From: Micromonospora sp. NBC_00421
Lineage (GTDB): Bacteria; Actinomycetota; Actinomycetes; Mycobacteriales; Micromonosporaceae
Assembly (NCBI RefSeq): GCF_036017915.1
Contig: NZ_CP107929.1
Span: 6,933,001 to 6,997,000, forward strand
Direction of reading: 5' to 3'
Length of the DNA: 64,000 nt
In this document: in pieces, positions 34,638 to 43,635 of the stretch
How positions within the stretch are numbered: the first letter of the stretch is position 1
Layout: each line of letters opens with the position of its first letter
The notes under the pieces: model-generated
Told to the model about the DNA's origin: nothing
The model's database searches: none
Seen by the model: only the letters and a program-made list of their open reading frames with translations
Program-made: the position numbers and the translations under genes

Positions 34638-35656
34638 TGCCGCTACCCCCACGATGGGTGCGCCGGTTACTGTTCGCGCCCGCGGTGATCCTGCTCGCGA
34701 TCACGGTGGTGACCACCGTGCCGGTCTGGGCGCTGCTCGCGCTGGCCGTGTCACCGTTCGTGCCGGGCCGGCTGCGTCCGCTGCGGCTGCTCTGGATCGG
34801 CTGCGTCTACCTGCTCTGGGACGCTGCCGCGCTGGTCGCCCTCTTCGTGCTCTGGCTGGCCTCGGGATTCGGCCGGTGGAAACGTTCACCGGCCTTCCAG
34901 CGGGCCCACTACGTGCTCGCCGGTTGGTTCCTCCAGGCCCTGTTCTGGCAGGCCCGGTGGACGCTGCGGTTGAGCATCGACGTGGTCGGCACCGACCCCG
35001 ACACCGCGCTTCCCGGTCGGCCGGAGCTGGTGCTCTGCCGGCACGCCGGCCCGGGTGACTCGTTCATCCTGATCCACTCCCTGGTCAACTGGTTCCGGCG
35101 GGAGCCCCGGATCGTGCTCAAGGAGACCCTCCAGTGGGATCCGGCGATCGACGTCCTGCTCAACCGGTTGCCCAACCGCTTCATCGCCCCCGGTGACGGC
35201 CGTGATTCGGCGGTCCGGCAGATCGGCCACCTCGCCACCGACCTGGACGACGACGACGCCTTCGTGATCTTTCCGGAGGGCGGCAACTTCACCCCGGGGC
35301 GGCGGTTGCGGGCCATCGCCAAGCTGCGCGGGCTCGGCCTGGAACGGATGGCGGCGCGTGCCGAGCGGATGCAGCACGTGCTCGCCCCGCAGCCCGGTGG
35401 GGTGCTGGCCGCCCTGGACGCCGCCCCGGACGCCGGGGTGATCTTCGTGGCGCACACCGGCCTGGACCGGATGCTGACAGTCGGCGACGTCTGGCGGGAA
35501 CTGCCGATGGACAAACGGATCGTGATGCGGTTCTGGTCGGTGCCTCCGGAGGACGTCCCGACCGGTCGTCAGGAGCGGATCGACTGGCTCTTCGACTGGT
35601 GGGCCCGGATCGACAGATGGGTCGCCGCCAACCGGGACGGCGTGACCACCGGATAG
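34637..35656 (+). CDS. PlsC-like membrane acyltransferase
   Basis: A 339-residue protein with two N-terminal membrane helices (about 12-33 and 50-80) and a PlsC-type domain. The catalytic box is CRHAGPGD, which keeps HX4D but replaces the usual Asn before His by Arg; FVIFPEGGNFTPGRR is the substrate-binding block, and GVIFVAHTGLD the later conserved strand. The C-terminus is Trp-rich (RIDWLFDWWARIDRWV). ATG at 34637 overlaps the patatin stop. Likely role: acylation of lysophospholipid in membrane remodelling together with the upstream patatin; substrate unproven. Confidence 0.82.
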   Translation: MPLPPRWVRRLLFAPAVILLAITVVTTVPVWALLALAVSPFVPGRLRPLRLLWIGCVYLLWDAAALVALFVLWLASGFGRWKRSPAFQRAHYVLAGWFLQALFWQARWTLRLSIDVVGTDPDTALPGRPELVLCRHAGPGDSFILIHSLVNWFRREPRIVLKETLQWDPAIDVLLNRLPNRFIAPGDGRDSAVRQIGHLATDLDDDDAFVIFPEGGNFTPGRRLRAIAKLRGLGLERMAARAERMQHVLAPQPGGVLAALDAAPDAGVIFVAHTGLDRMLTVGDVWRELPMDKRIVMRFWSVPPEDVPTGRQERIDWLFDWWARIDRWVAANRDGVTTG

Positions 35657-35708
35657 ACGCACCGTGACGGTGGACCGGTTCGACCTCGTTCCCACGTAGG
35701 GTGCGCAG

Positions 35709-36029
35709 GTGGACCAGATCTGCGTGGTGACGACAGTGGTGGACTCGCGGTCCGTCGCGGACCTGATGGCGGCTGCCGCGGTGGCCGGGCGACTGGCCGC
35801 CTGCGCCCAGGTCGGCGGCCAGGTCGACAGTACGTACTGGTGGCGGGCCGGGGTGGAGACCAGCACCGAGTGGTCGGTGCAGTTCAAGACCGCGCCCGAC
35901 CGGGCCACGGCGCTGGTCGGCCAGATCCGGGCCAACCATCCGTACGAGGTGCCCGAGATCCTGGTCACCCGGGTGGAGAGCGGCGACCCGGCGTACGCCG
36001 TCTGGGTGCACGAGACCACCCGTACGTAG
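35709..36029 (+). CDS. cutA: CutA divalent-cation tolerance protein
   Basis: A 106-residue trimeric PII-like-fold protein: CVVTTVVDSRSVADLMAAAAVAGRLAACAQV, STYWWRAGVETSTEWSVQFKT, IRANHPYEVPEILVTRVESGDPAYAVWV. These are the family's three conserved blocks, including HPYEVPEI and the W-x-G-x-E type segment. The length is normal. CutA was first linked to copper tolerance, but the actual role is uncertain. GTG start 35709; the ribosome site is weak (GTAGGGTGCGCAG). Stands between the acyltransferase and the giant membrane protein. Confidence 0.92.
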   Translation: MDQICVVTTVVDSRSVADLMAAAAVAGRLAACAQVGGQVDSTYWWRAGVETSTEWSVQFKTAPDRATALVGQIRANHPYEVPEILVTRVESGDPAYAVWVHETTRT

Positions 36030-36077
36030 GTACGGGCACTCTGGCCTGCGATCGCCGCCCCCCGGCAGGATGGCCGG

Positions 36078-39000
36078 GTGGAGAACACCGGTTACCCCTG
36101 CCCCCGCTGTGGTGCGCCCGCCGAGCTGACCCGGGGGTGTGTCCGCTGCGGGCTCGGGCCGTACCCGCCCGCCGCTGAGGTGGTCCGGCTGGACCGGGAG
36201 ATCGTCACCCTCGGCCGGGAGGTCGAACGGGCCCGGGAGGCGTACCAGGGGGTCGGCGCGCGACTGCTCGCGGCGCAGCGCCAACGGGCGGAGCTGGCGG
36301 CCCGGATCCGCCGCGAGATCCCCGCGCCGACGCCGGTCGGCGCGGCTGCCCCTCCGGCCCTGACGGCCGCGCATCCGGTCGCGCCCGCACAGGCTGTCCG
36401 CCCGCCCGCCCAAGCCGTCCACCCGCCCGCGCCGGGCGCGCGCCCGGCCGCACCGGCCGGCCGCCCGGTGGTGCCGGTGCCCCGGGGCGGCGTCGTCGCG
36501 CCCGGTGGGCAGGTGCCGCCGGCCGGGTCCGGGAACCCGTCGGCGCCGGGTCGTCCGGAGACCTCGACGCGGACGATCCAGTGGCTGCTGTTCGTCCTCG
36601 GCGGCCTGCTGCTCGGCACGGCGGCGGTGGTCTTCACCGCGGTCGCCTGGGCGACGGTGGGGGTGGCCGGCCGGGCGCTGATCCTGGCCGCGTTCACCGC
36701 GCTCGCCCTGGCGGTGCCGCTGGTGGCGAGGTGGCGTGGACTGCGCGGCACCGCCGAGACGTTCGCCGCGGTGGGGCTGCTGCTTGTGGTCCTCGACGGG
36801 TACGCCGCCTGGTCGGTGAACCTGCTCGGCACCGCCGACTGGCCGGGCACCCGGTACGCCGCCCTGGTCGGCGGGGTCAGCGCGGCGGTCGCCACCGGAT
36901 ACGCCCTGCTCAGTCGGCTCACCGTGCCGTGGTTCGCGGCGCTGCTCGTGGTCCAGCCGGTGCTGCCGCTGGCGGCGGCGCAGTCCCGACCCGGGGCCAC
37001 CGGCTGGACGCTGGTCTTCCTCGGGGTGGCACTGCTCGACCTCGCGGTGGTGGTCGCGCTGCGCCGCCGGTCGCCGGCTCCGGCCGCCCCGGCGGCCACC
37101 GGCACGACCGGCCCGGTGCCGGGTGGGCCGAATCCCGCCGCTCCGGTGCCGGCCGGAGCGCTGCCGCCAGGGTCGGGTCCGGCCGCTCCGGGGCCAGAGG
37201 GAGCGGTGGTGGTGCCCGCCGGGGGGGCGGGCACCACCACCCCACGCGCCGGGGAGGCGTTGGCCGGCTCGGCCGCCGTGCTCGCCGGCCGGGTGTTCGG
37301 CTGGCTCGGCTTCGGTGCCGCGGTGACGGTCGCCGCAAGTTGCGCCCTGGTGCCGCTGGCCCTGGGCCGGGCCGCCGGCCAGCCGCTGCTCGCCGGCCTG
37401 CCGCTGCTGCTGGTCGGGGTGGTGCTGGCCGGCGCGGCCCGGGCCGCCGGTGCCCGGGTGTTCCGGCAGCTCACCGCCGGGCTGCTGGTGCCGTTGGTGG
37501 CCGCCGCGTTGCTGCGGCCGGTAGCCGAGCTGCGGGCCGGTTTCCTGCTGCTCGCCGTCGGCCTGGTGGCGGCCGGTCTGGCCGGTGCCGTCCGGCTGCT
37601 GCCGCAGCGGCACCGGATCGGCCCCCGGGTCGGCGCGTTGCTCGTCGCGGGCGGGGCGGCCCAGGTCGGCCTGCTCGCCAGCGGGGCGGTCGCGGCGCTC
37701 GCGGTGGACCGGTCACTGCCCGCGTGGCGGGGCGCCGCAGCCGGACCCGACCTGTCCTGGGGCTGGCAGCTCCCGCTCGCCGTGCTGTTCACCGTCGGTG
37801 CCGGCGTACTGCTGCTGCCGAGGGCGGCCCGTCCGGTGACCGTACTGCTGGGGGCGGTGGTCACCGCCGCAGCGCTGCCGGCGGTGACTGTCACCCCGTG
37901 GCCGGCCACCCTCGCGGTCGACCTGGTCGTCGGCGCGGCGCTGCTGCCGGTCGCGGTGCTGCGGGCCCGTCGTACGCCGACCGTGCTGGTCGGTGCCGGG
38001 GGTGCCGCCGTGCTGCTCGGGCACGGGCTGCTGGTGGCGTCGGCCGACCCGGTGGGGCTGCTGGTGGCGCTCGGGGTGGTGCTGGCCGTCGGGCTGGCGG
38101 TGGCGCTGCCCGGCCGCCCGGTGAACGCCGTCGCGGGCCGGGTCGCCGGGGTAGCGCTGACTGTCGCGCTGCTCACCGTGCCGGCCGGCGCGGCAGTCGC
38201 GCTGCGGGCCGCGGGTTCGCCGCCGTGGTGGCAGCTGCGGGCCGGGTTCGCCGCCGCCGTGCTGCTGATGGTCCCGCTCCTCGCGCTGCGTCGCCGCCGC
38301 CCCGCCCTCGACGGGTACGCCGGCACCGCGCTTGCCGTGGCGCTCGCCGCCGTGGTCACGCCGGCCGTCGTACCGGGTGGCGAGTCGGCGGCGCTCTACG
38401 CCGCGCTGGCGCTTGTCGCGCTGGTGCTGGCCGACCGGCGTACCGATCCGGTGACACCGGGCCGGGTGGTCGGCGTAGGGCTGGCCGGGTGCGCCCTGGT
38501 CGCCTCCGCTCCGGTGGCCCTGACCGCACTGTTCGCCCCGTACGGTGGGCCGGTCCGGCCCTGGTCTGGGGCGCCGACCGGAGACGGGCCGCCCGGTGCG
38601 GCGGTGGTCGGGGTGGCGCTGCTGACCCTCGCCCTCGCTGCCGCGCTGATCGCTCACCGGCACACCGGCGGCCGGTCCGGTCCGGTCGTCGCCGCGCTGC
38701 CGTTCGGGGCGGCGGCGCTGCCCGTGCTGCTGCTCGCCGGTCCCGTCCCCTGGCCGGTGGTGCCGGCGGCGGTGCTGCTCGTCGGCGTCGCCGCCCTGCT
38801 GATCGCCGCGCTCGCCGGCACGGGCGTCCCGGTGACCACCCCGGTCGGTCTGCTGTGGACGGGCGCCGGTCTGGTCGGGCTGCTCGCCACCCGGGCCGGC
38901 ACCCTGGCCGGGCTGGCCCTGCTGGTGGTCACGGCGGCGGTGGTCGGTGCGGTAGGCAGGTGGGCCGGGGTACGGCTGCTCGGCTGCCTGACCACGGTCG

Positions 39001-39794
39001 CGGCGGCCACCTGTTTCGCGCTCACCGCTCCGCTGGCGGCCGGTCTGCCCACCCGGACGGCCGGCTTCCCGGTGCTCGGGGTGGCGGTGGCGGTGCTCCT
39101 CGGCACGCCCCTGCTGGCCCGGCGCGGGCCGCTCACCGTACGGGCGCTGGAGGCGGCGGCGCAGGCGGTGGCCGTGCTCGCCCTGCTGCTCACCGTCGGC
39201 GCGATCCGGCACGCCGCGGTGATCTGCGTTCTCTGGGGGGCCGCCGCCGCGCTGCGGGTGCTGTACCCGGGCCGGCCGGCCGGCAGACGGTGGGTCTTCG
39301 CAGTGGTGGCCGGCGGCAGCGAGCTGCTCGGGGCGTGGCTGCTGCTGATCAGTGGCGAGGTGGTGCTGCTGGAGGCGTACACCCTGCCGGCGGCCGGGTT
39401 GACCCTGGTGGCCGGCCTGCTGGCGCTGCGCACCCGGCCGGGGTTGACCAGCTGGCTGGCCCTCGGTCCCGGGCTCGCCGCCGGGTTGCTGCCCAGCCTG
39501 GTCTCGGTGCTGGTGGCTGCGGACCCGCAGCCGGTGCGGCGGCTGCTGCTCGGTGCCGCCGCACTGGGCGTGGTGCTGGTCGGGGCGACCCGGCGCTGGC
39601 AGGCGCCGGTGGTGCTCGGCGGTGGCAGCCTCGTCCTGCTCGCGCTGCACGAGCTGGTCCGGGGTTGGGACCTGCTGCCCCGCTGGATCTACCTGGCCGT
39701 CGGCGGGCTGACACTGATCACCCTCGCCGCCACCTACGAGCGGCGGCGGCGTGACGTGACCCGGCTGCGGGCGGCGGTGGGCCGGATGGGTTGA
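36078..39794 (+). CDS. Giant polytopic membrane protein, SCO7613 C-terminal-domain family
   Basis: A 1238-residue protein. Residues 5-26 form a zinc ribbon (CPRCGAPAELTRGCVRCG), followed by a short coiled coil (VVRLDREIVTLGREVERAREAY), a Pro/Ala-rich linker (about 90-165), and then more than thirty hydrophobic helices up to the end, with a second disordered insertion rich in Pro/Gly near 335-395. The arrangement matches actinobacterial proteins named after SCO7613, whose function is unknown. There is no transporter or enzyme motif. GTG start 36078. The composition is extremely Ala/Leu/Val-rich. It lies upstream of an FHA-domain gene, separated by 119 bp. Confidence 0.8.
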   Translation: MENTGYPCPRCGAPAELTRGCVRCGLGPYPPAAEVVRLDREIVTLGREVERAREAYQGVGARLLAAQRQRAELAARIRREIPAPTPVGAAAPPALTAAHPVAPAQAVRPPAQAVHPPAPGARPAAPAGRPVVPVPRGGVVAPGGQVPPAGSGNPSAPGRPETSTRTIQWLLFVLGGLLLGTAAVVFTAVAWATVGVAGRALILAAFTALALAVPLVARWRGLRGTAETFAAVGLLLVVLDGYAAWSVNLLGTADWPGTRYAALVGGVSAAVATGYALLSRLTVPWFAALLVVQPVLPLAAAQSRPGATGWTLVFLGVALLDLAVVVALRRRSPAPAAPAATGTTGPVPGGPNPAAPVPAGALPPGSGPAAPGPEGAVVVPAGGAGTTTPRAGEALAGSAAVLAGRVFGWLGFGAAVTVAASCALVPLALGRAAGQPLLAGLPLLLVGVVLAGAARAAGARVFRQLTAGLLVPLVAAALLRPVAELRAGFLLLAVGLVAAGLAGAVRLLPQRHRIGPRVGALLVAGGAAQVGLLASGAVAALAVDRSLPAWRGAAAGPDLSWGWQLPLAVLFTVGAGVLLLPRAARPVTVLLGAVVTAAALPAVTVTPWPATLAVDLVVGAALLPVAVLRARRTPTVLVGAGGAAVLLGHGLLVASADPVGLLVALGVVLAVGLAVALPGRPVNAVAGRVAGVALTVALLTVPAGAAVALRAAGSPPWWQLRAGFAAAVLLMVPLLALRRRRPALDGYAGTALAVALAAVVTPAVVPGGESAALYAALALVALVLADRRTDPVTPGRVVGVGLAGCALVASAPVALTALFAPYGGPVRPWSGAPTGDGPPGAAVVGVALLTLALAAALIAHRHTGGRSGPVVAALPFGAAALPVLLLAGPVPWPVVPAAVLLVGVAALLIAALAGTGVPVTTPVGLLWTGAGLVGLLATRAGTLAGLALLVVTAAVVGAVGRWAGVRLLGCLTTVAAATCFALTAPLAAGLPTRTAGFPVLGVAVAVLLGTPLLARRGPLTVRALEAAAQAVAVLALLLTVGAIRHAAVICVLWGAAAALRVLYPGRPAGRRWVFAVVAGGSELLGAWLLLISGEVVLLEAYTLPAAGLTLVAGLLALRTRPGLTSWLALGPGLAAGLLPSLVSVLVAADPQPVRRLLLGAAALGVVLVGATRRWQAPVVLGGGSLVLLALHELVRGWDLLPRWIYLAVGGLTLITLAATYERRRRDVTRLRAAVGRMG

Positions 39795-39913
39795 CCCGGC
39801 CACCGGTAGGGTCGTCCCATGGCAGCGCCTGCCCACTGTCGAGCCGGCGCCCAGGTGCTGGTCGGGCCGGCGGTGGCAGCCCGGCAGAGCGACGAGATCC
39901 TCCGGAGCGCGCG

Positions 39914-41065
39914 ATGAGATTCGAGATCAGCAAGGTGCTCGACGCGATCGAGGGGCGGGTCTGCACCGACCCGTCCCTGGCCCGAGCCGTACTGGACCTG
40001 GCCGAGGTGATCCGCTACCAGGACCTCGACGGCGGCCGTCCGGCCAGCCTGCTGCGGCTCGGCATGGTGATCGACGCCCTGTCCCGCGAGCTGGAGGAGG
40101 ACAGTGTCCCGGTCTACGCGATCGTGCACCGGGCGTTGCTCTCCGACGCCGACCTCACCTCCAACGAGCGGATGGTGGTGCGCCGGTGGGCCGACGACGG
40201 CCTGGTCGAGGTGCTCGACAATCCGGGCGACCGGATGCTGGAGGTGGCCGACCTGCTCGGGCTGCCGGTGGTCAGCCGGGTTCGGCTCGACGGCCTGCGC
40301 GGCCGGTTCCCGTGGTTGGTGGAGCAGCCGGGGCGGGTGGTCGCCCCGGTGCCCGGCGCGGGTGGCCCGGTCTTCGTCGCGCACGTCGGTGGTGGGCACA
40401 GCCCGGTCGAGGGTGACCGCTCCCCGGTCGGTGGGCAGCTGCTGGCCCGGCAGTGGCGTTGCCCCGAGTCGGGCTGCGCGTTGTTCGGCGGGGGTGGTGG
40501 TGGCGGGGCGTTCGCCGATCTGGCCCGGGTGGACCGCGCGCCGGCCGGTCAGCCGCCGCCGGCCCTGCGGCAGGGCGTGCCGACCTGTCCCCGGCACGGC
40601 ACCCGGCTCTCCGACGCCGGGCCGCGCCCGCGCAGCGAGGTGCTGGCGATCCGGATCGGCGGTCTGATCCGCCGTCGTTTCGTGCTCACCGAGGAGCAAC
40701 CGGTGACGGTCGGCCGGGCACCGGAGGAGCCCGGCGGCGTGATGCTCGGCCAGTGGCTCAACGACGAGGCACGTCGGTGGATCAGCCGGGGTCACGTCCG
40801 GTTCGAGCTGCGGGTCGGCGAGGTGATCGTCACCGACGTCAGCACCAACGGCTCCGGCATCCGGCCGAACGGGTCGATGACCGAGTCGGAGCGCGTCGTG
40901 CTGGCCCCGAAGCAGTCCCGGGTGCTCGGCGGCGCGGACATGGTGGAGCTGTATCCCGGGGTGCAGATCGGTCGGGCCCGGGAGCTGCCCACCGGTGCGG
41001 CGTTCACCCCGACGTCGGTGATGGCCGAGGCTCCCACCATGGCGATGCGGCTGCCCCGCAACTGA
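39914..41065 (+). CDS. FHA-domain protein with internal Cys/His cluster
   Basis: A 383-residue cytoplasmic protein. Residues 1-130 are helical with no known domain; a central segment has WRCPESGCALF...PTCPRHGTRLSDAG, a probable zinc-binding CxxxxC/CxxH module; the C-terminal FHA domain (about 260-345) shows VGRAPEE, SRGHVRFEL and TDVSTNGSGIRPNG, the phosphothreonine-recognition loop set. FHA proteins read Thr phosphorylation by Ser/Thr kinases, and one such kinase is encoded 6 kb away, but no direct link is shown. ATG 39914 follows GGAG. Runs of Gly (GGGGGGGG) lie in the middle. Confidence 0.82.
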   Translation: MRFEISKVLDAIEGRVCTDPSLARAVLDLAEVIRYQDLDGGRPASLLRLGMVIDALSRELEEDSVPVYAIVHRALLSDADLTSNERMVVRRWADDGLVEVLDNPGDRMLEVADLLGLPVVSRVRLDGLRGRFPWLVEQPGRVVAPVPGAGGPVFVAHVGGGHSPVEGDRSPVGGQLLARQWRCPESGCALFGGGGGGGAFADLARVDRAPAGQPPPALRQGVPTCPRHGTRLSDAGPRPRSEVLAIRIGGLIRRRFVLTEEQPVTVGRAPEEPGGVMLGQWLNDEARRWISRGHVRFELRVGEVIVTDVSTNGSGIRPNGSMTESERVVLAPKQSRVLGGADMVELYPGVQIGRARELPTGAAFTPTSVMAEAPTMAMRLPRN

Positions 41066-41245
41066 ACCGGCCACCGCTGCGGGCGGTGCCAGACGGTGGG
41101 CATCGGGACCATGTTCCGACGCCCGCCGTCCCGCCTCCGACCGGCGATGTCCCGGTGGCGCGGGTCCGGTAGGGGTAACCCCACCCCCGACTCGGGGTAT
41201 TGCAGGATTGCCCCGCGCTACCAATACCGCCAGGATTGTGACGGA

Positions 41246-41268
41246 GGGTCGCACATCACGTGCGACCC
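41246..41268. promoter_or_regulatory. Candidate operator for the desaturase gene
   Basis: A perfect inverted repeat GGGTCGCAC / GTGCGACCC with a 5-nt centre ATCAC, 23 bp before the start codon. Upstream are two CAGGATTG words and an inverted GGTATTG/CAATACC pair (about 41198-41227). A TetR-like repressor site is a reasonable reading; the 9-bp stem could alternatively act in the mRNA leader. Confidence 0.5.
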
Positions 41269-41291
41269 GCGACACCGGAGGGCGACATCAC

Positions 41292-42344
41292 ATGAGTTCA
41301 TCGACGTTGGCAGCGTCGACCGCCCGGCGGGGCAGCGACTATGCGCGCCTGTCCCGCCAGGTTGCCGAGGCGGGACTGCTGAGCCGGCGGCCCGGCCGGT
41401 ACGCGGTCCGCATCGTCGGAACCCTGGGCGCCTTCCTGGCCGGTTGGGTGTTGGTAGGGGTGGTCGGCGATTCCTGGTGGCAGCTGCCGCTGGCGGTCGT
41501 GATGGCGGTGGCCACCACCCAGGTGGCGTTCCTCGGGCACGACGCCGGGCACCGGCAGATGTTCCGCCGGCGCGGGCCCAGCGAGGCGGCCGGCCTGATC
41601 GCCGGCAATCTCGCCGTGGGGCTCAGCTACGGCTGGTGGGTGGACAAGCACAACCGGCACCACGCCAACCCCAACCACACCGACGACGATCCCGACGTCG
41701 GCGCGGGCGCGCTGGTCTGGACGCACGAGCAGGCGATGGCGACCCGGGGCCTGGGCCGGCGGATGGCCCGCCGGCAGGCGTGGCTGTTCTTCCCGCTGCT
41801 CCTGCTGGAGGGGCTGGCGCTGCACGTGGCGAGCATCCAGGCTCTGACCGGCCGGGAGTCGGACGGCCGGTGGCGGGTGCCGATGCGGCACCGGGTCGTG
41901 GAGGCGCTGCTGCTCGTGCTGCACACCGTCGGCTACGTCGGCCTGCTGCTCGCGGTGATGTCTCCGGTGAAGGCGCTGCTCTTCGCCGTCGTCCACCAGG
42001 GGCTCTGGGGCCTCTACATGGGGTGCGCCTTCGCCCCCAACCACAAGGGCATGCTGATGCCCACCGACGAGGACGACCTCGACTACCTGCGCAAGCAGGT
42101 GCTCACCTCGCGCAACGTGTCCGGCGGCTGGTTCGTCGACCAGGCGCTGGGCGGCCTGAACTACCAGATCGAGCACCACCTGTTCCCGAACATGCCCCGG
42201 GGTAACCTGCGCCGGGCCCAGCCGCTGGTCAAGGCGTACTGCGCCGAGCAGGGCATCTCGTACACGGAGACCGGGCTGATCGACTCGTACCGGCAGGGGC
42301 TGGCGCACCTGCACGAGGTGGGGCGACCGCTGCGCGAGGGCTGA
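41292..42344 (+). CDS. Membrane acyl-lipid/fatty-acid desaturase
   Basis: A 350-residue di-iron desaturase. The three histidine boxes are complete: HDAGH (His83 and His87), HNRHH (His120, 123, 124) and QIEHH (His295, 296), with hydrophobic pairs between them (about 40-75, 170-235). It resembles DesA3/acyl-lipid type enzymes that introduce a cis double bond into acyl chains, needing a ferredoxin or oxidoreductase partner that is not encoded nearby. ATG 41292 has GGAGG nine bases upstream. The gene is monocistronic with a palindrome upstream and a hairpin terminator after it, fitting independent control of membrane fluidity. Confidence 0.92.
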   Translation: MSSSTLAASTARRGSDYARLSRQVAEAGLLSRRPGRYAVRIVGTLGAFLAGWVLVGVVGDSWWQLPLAVVMAVATTQVAFLGHDAGHRQMFRRRGPSEAAGLIAGNLAVGLSYGWWVDKHNRHHANPNHTDDDPDVGAGALVWTHEQAMATRGLGRRMARRQAWLFFPLLLLEGLALHVASIQALTGRESDGRWRVPMRHRVVEALLLVLHTVGYVGLLLAVMSPVKALLFAVVHQGLWGLYMGCAFAPNHKGMLMPTDEDDLDYLRKQVLTSRNVSGGWFVDQALGGLNYQIEHHLFPNMPRGNLRRAQPLVKAYCAEQGISYTETGLIDSYRQGLAHLHEVGRPLREG

Positions 42345-42372
42345 CCCCGGCGGGCCTGACGCACCGGCACGA

Positions 42373-42403
42373 AGGCGCCGGGACCATAGCGGTCCCGGCG
42401 CCT
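42373..42403. terminator. Bidirectional terminator between desaturase and rocD
   Basis: A perfect 13-bp stem AGGCGCCGGGACC / GGTCCCGGCGCCT with loop ATAGC, between the convergent desaturase (ending 42344) and rocD (ending 42421). Confidence 0.85.
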
Positions 42404-42420
42404 CTCCCGTGGTACGGAGG

Positions 42421-43635
42421 TCAGCCGGCCAGCACGGCGGCGAGCTGCGCCACCGCGTGGTCGATCTCGTCGGAGGTGATCACCAACGGCGGGGCCAGCC
42501 GGATGGTGGAGCCGTGGGTGTCCTTGGCCAGCACACCCCGCTCCATCAGCCGCTCGCAGGCCTGCCGACCGGTCATCAGCGCCGGGTCGATGTCCACGCC
42601 GGCCCACAGCCCGCGCACCCGCACCGCCACCAGCCCCTTGCCGAGCAGCCCTTCCAGCCCGGACCGCAGCCGTTCGCCCAGCTCGGCGGAGCGGCGTTGG
42701 AACTCACCGGTGGCCAGCAGCCGGACCACCTCGGTGGCGACCGCGCAGGCCAGCGGGTTGCCCCCGAAGGTCGAGCCGTGCTGGCCCGGCTTGAGCACCC
42801 CGAGCACGCCGGCGTTCGCGGCCACCGCGGAGACCGGCACGATGCCACCGCCGAGCGCCTTGCCCAACAGGTACAGGTCAGGTACGACGCCCTCGTGCTC
42901 ACAGGCGAAGGTGCGCCCGGTGCGGCCCAGGCCGGACTGGATCTCGTCGGCCACGAACAGCACGTTCCGCTCGGTGCAGACCCGGCGTACGCCCGGCAGG
43001 TAACCCTCCGGCGGCAGTACGACGCCCTGCTCGCCCTGGATCGGCTCCAGCAGCACCGCCACAGTGTTCTCGTCGATCGCCGCCTCCAGCGCCGCCAGGT
43101 CGCCGTAGGGCACCACGGTGAACCCCGGGGTGTACGGCCCGAAGTCGGCGCGGGCGTCTTCGTCGGTGGAGAAACTGACGATGGTGGTGGTCCGGCCGTG
43201 GAAGTTGCCGTCGGCCACGATGATGTTGGCCTGCCCCGGGGCGACCCCCTTGACCTGGTAGCCCCACTTACGGGCGACCTTGATGCCGGTCTCCACCGCC
43301 TCGGCGCCGGTGTTCATCGGCAGCACCAGGTCCTTGCCGCAGAGTGCGGCCAGCTCCCGGCAGAAGTCGGCGAACTGGTCGTGGACGAACGCCCGACTGG
43401 TCAGGGTGAGCCGGTCGAGCTGCTCGTGGGCGGCCCGGATCAGGGTGGGATGCCGGTGGCCGAAGTTCAGCGCCGAGTAGCCGGCCAGGCAGTCCAGGTA
43501 GCGGCGGCCGTCCACGTCGGTGAGCCAGGCCCCCTCGGCCGACGAGATCACCACCGGCAGCGGGTGGTAGTTGTGCGCGGTGTACCGCTCCGCGTCCCGG
43601 ACGGCGGACGGGGTCCGCAGCATGTCGTCGATCAC
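42421..43635 (-). CDS. rocD: Ornithine aminotransferase
   Basis: A 404-residue class III PLP aminotransferase that converts ornithine and 2-oxoglutarate to glutamate semialdehyde and glutamate. Motifs: YLDCLAGYSALNFGHRHP, MNTGAEAVETGIKVARKWGY, NFHGRTTTIVSFSTD, EPIQGEQGVVLPPEGYL, the PLP-phosphate Asp in FVADEIQSGLGRTGR and the Schiff-base Lys in LLGKALGGG. GTG 43635 overlaps the ddaH stop (GTGA), giving translational coupling; ATG 43623 is an alternative. With the upstream amidinohydrolase it forms an arginine/ornithine breakdown unit. Confidence 0.95.
   Translation of the reverse strand: MIDDMLRTPSAVRDAERYTAHNYHPLPVVISSAEGAWLTDVDGRRYLDCLAGYSALNFGHRHPTLIRAAHEQLDRLTLTSRAFVHDQFADFCRELAALCGKDLVLPMNTGAEAVETGIKVARKWGYQVKGVAPGQANIIVADGNFHGRTTTIVSFSTDEDARADFGPYTPGFTVVPYGDLAALEAAIDENTVAVLLEPIQGEQGVVLPPEGYLPGVRRVCTERNVLFVADEIQSGLGRTGRTFACEHEGVVPDLYLLGKALGGGIVPVSAVAANAGVLGVLKPGQHGSTFGGNPLACAVATEVVRLLATGEFQRRSAELGERLRSGLEGLLGKGLVAVRVRGLWAGVDIDPALMTGRQACERLMERGVLAKDTHGSTIRLAPPLVITSDEIDHAVAQLAAVLAG

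Noticed and set aside
36581..39754. A 1057-codon open frame on the same strand as the giant membrane protein
   Set aside because: Arg/Gly/Ala-rich frame-shifted shadow; the hydrophobic frame with zinc ribbon and helices is the real gene.
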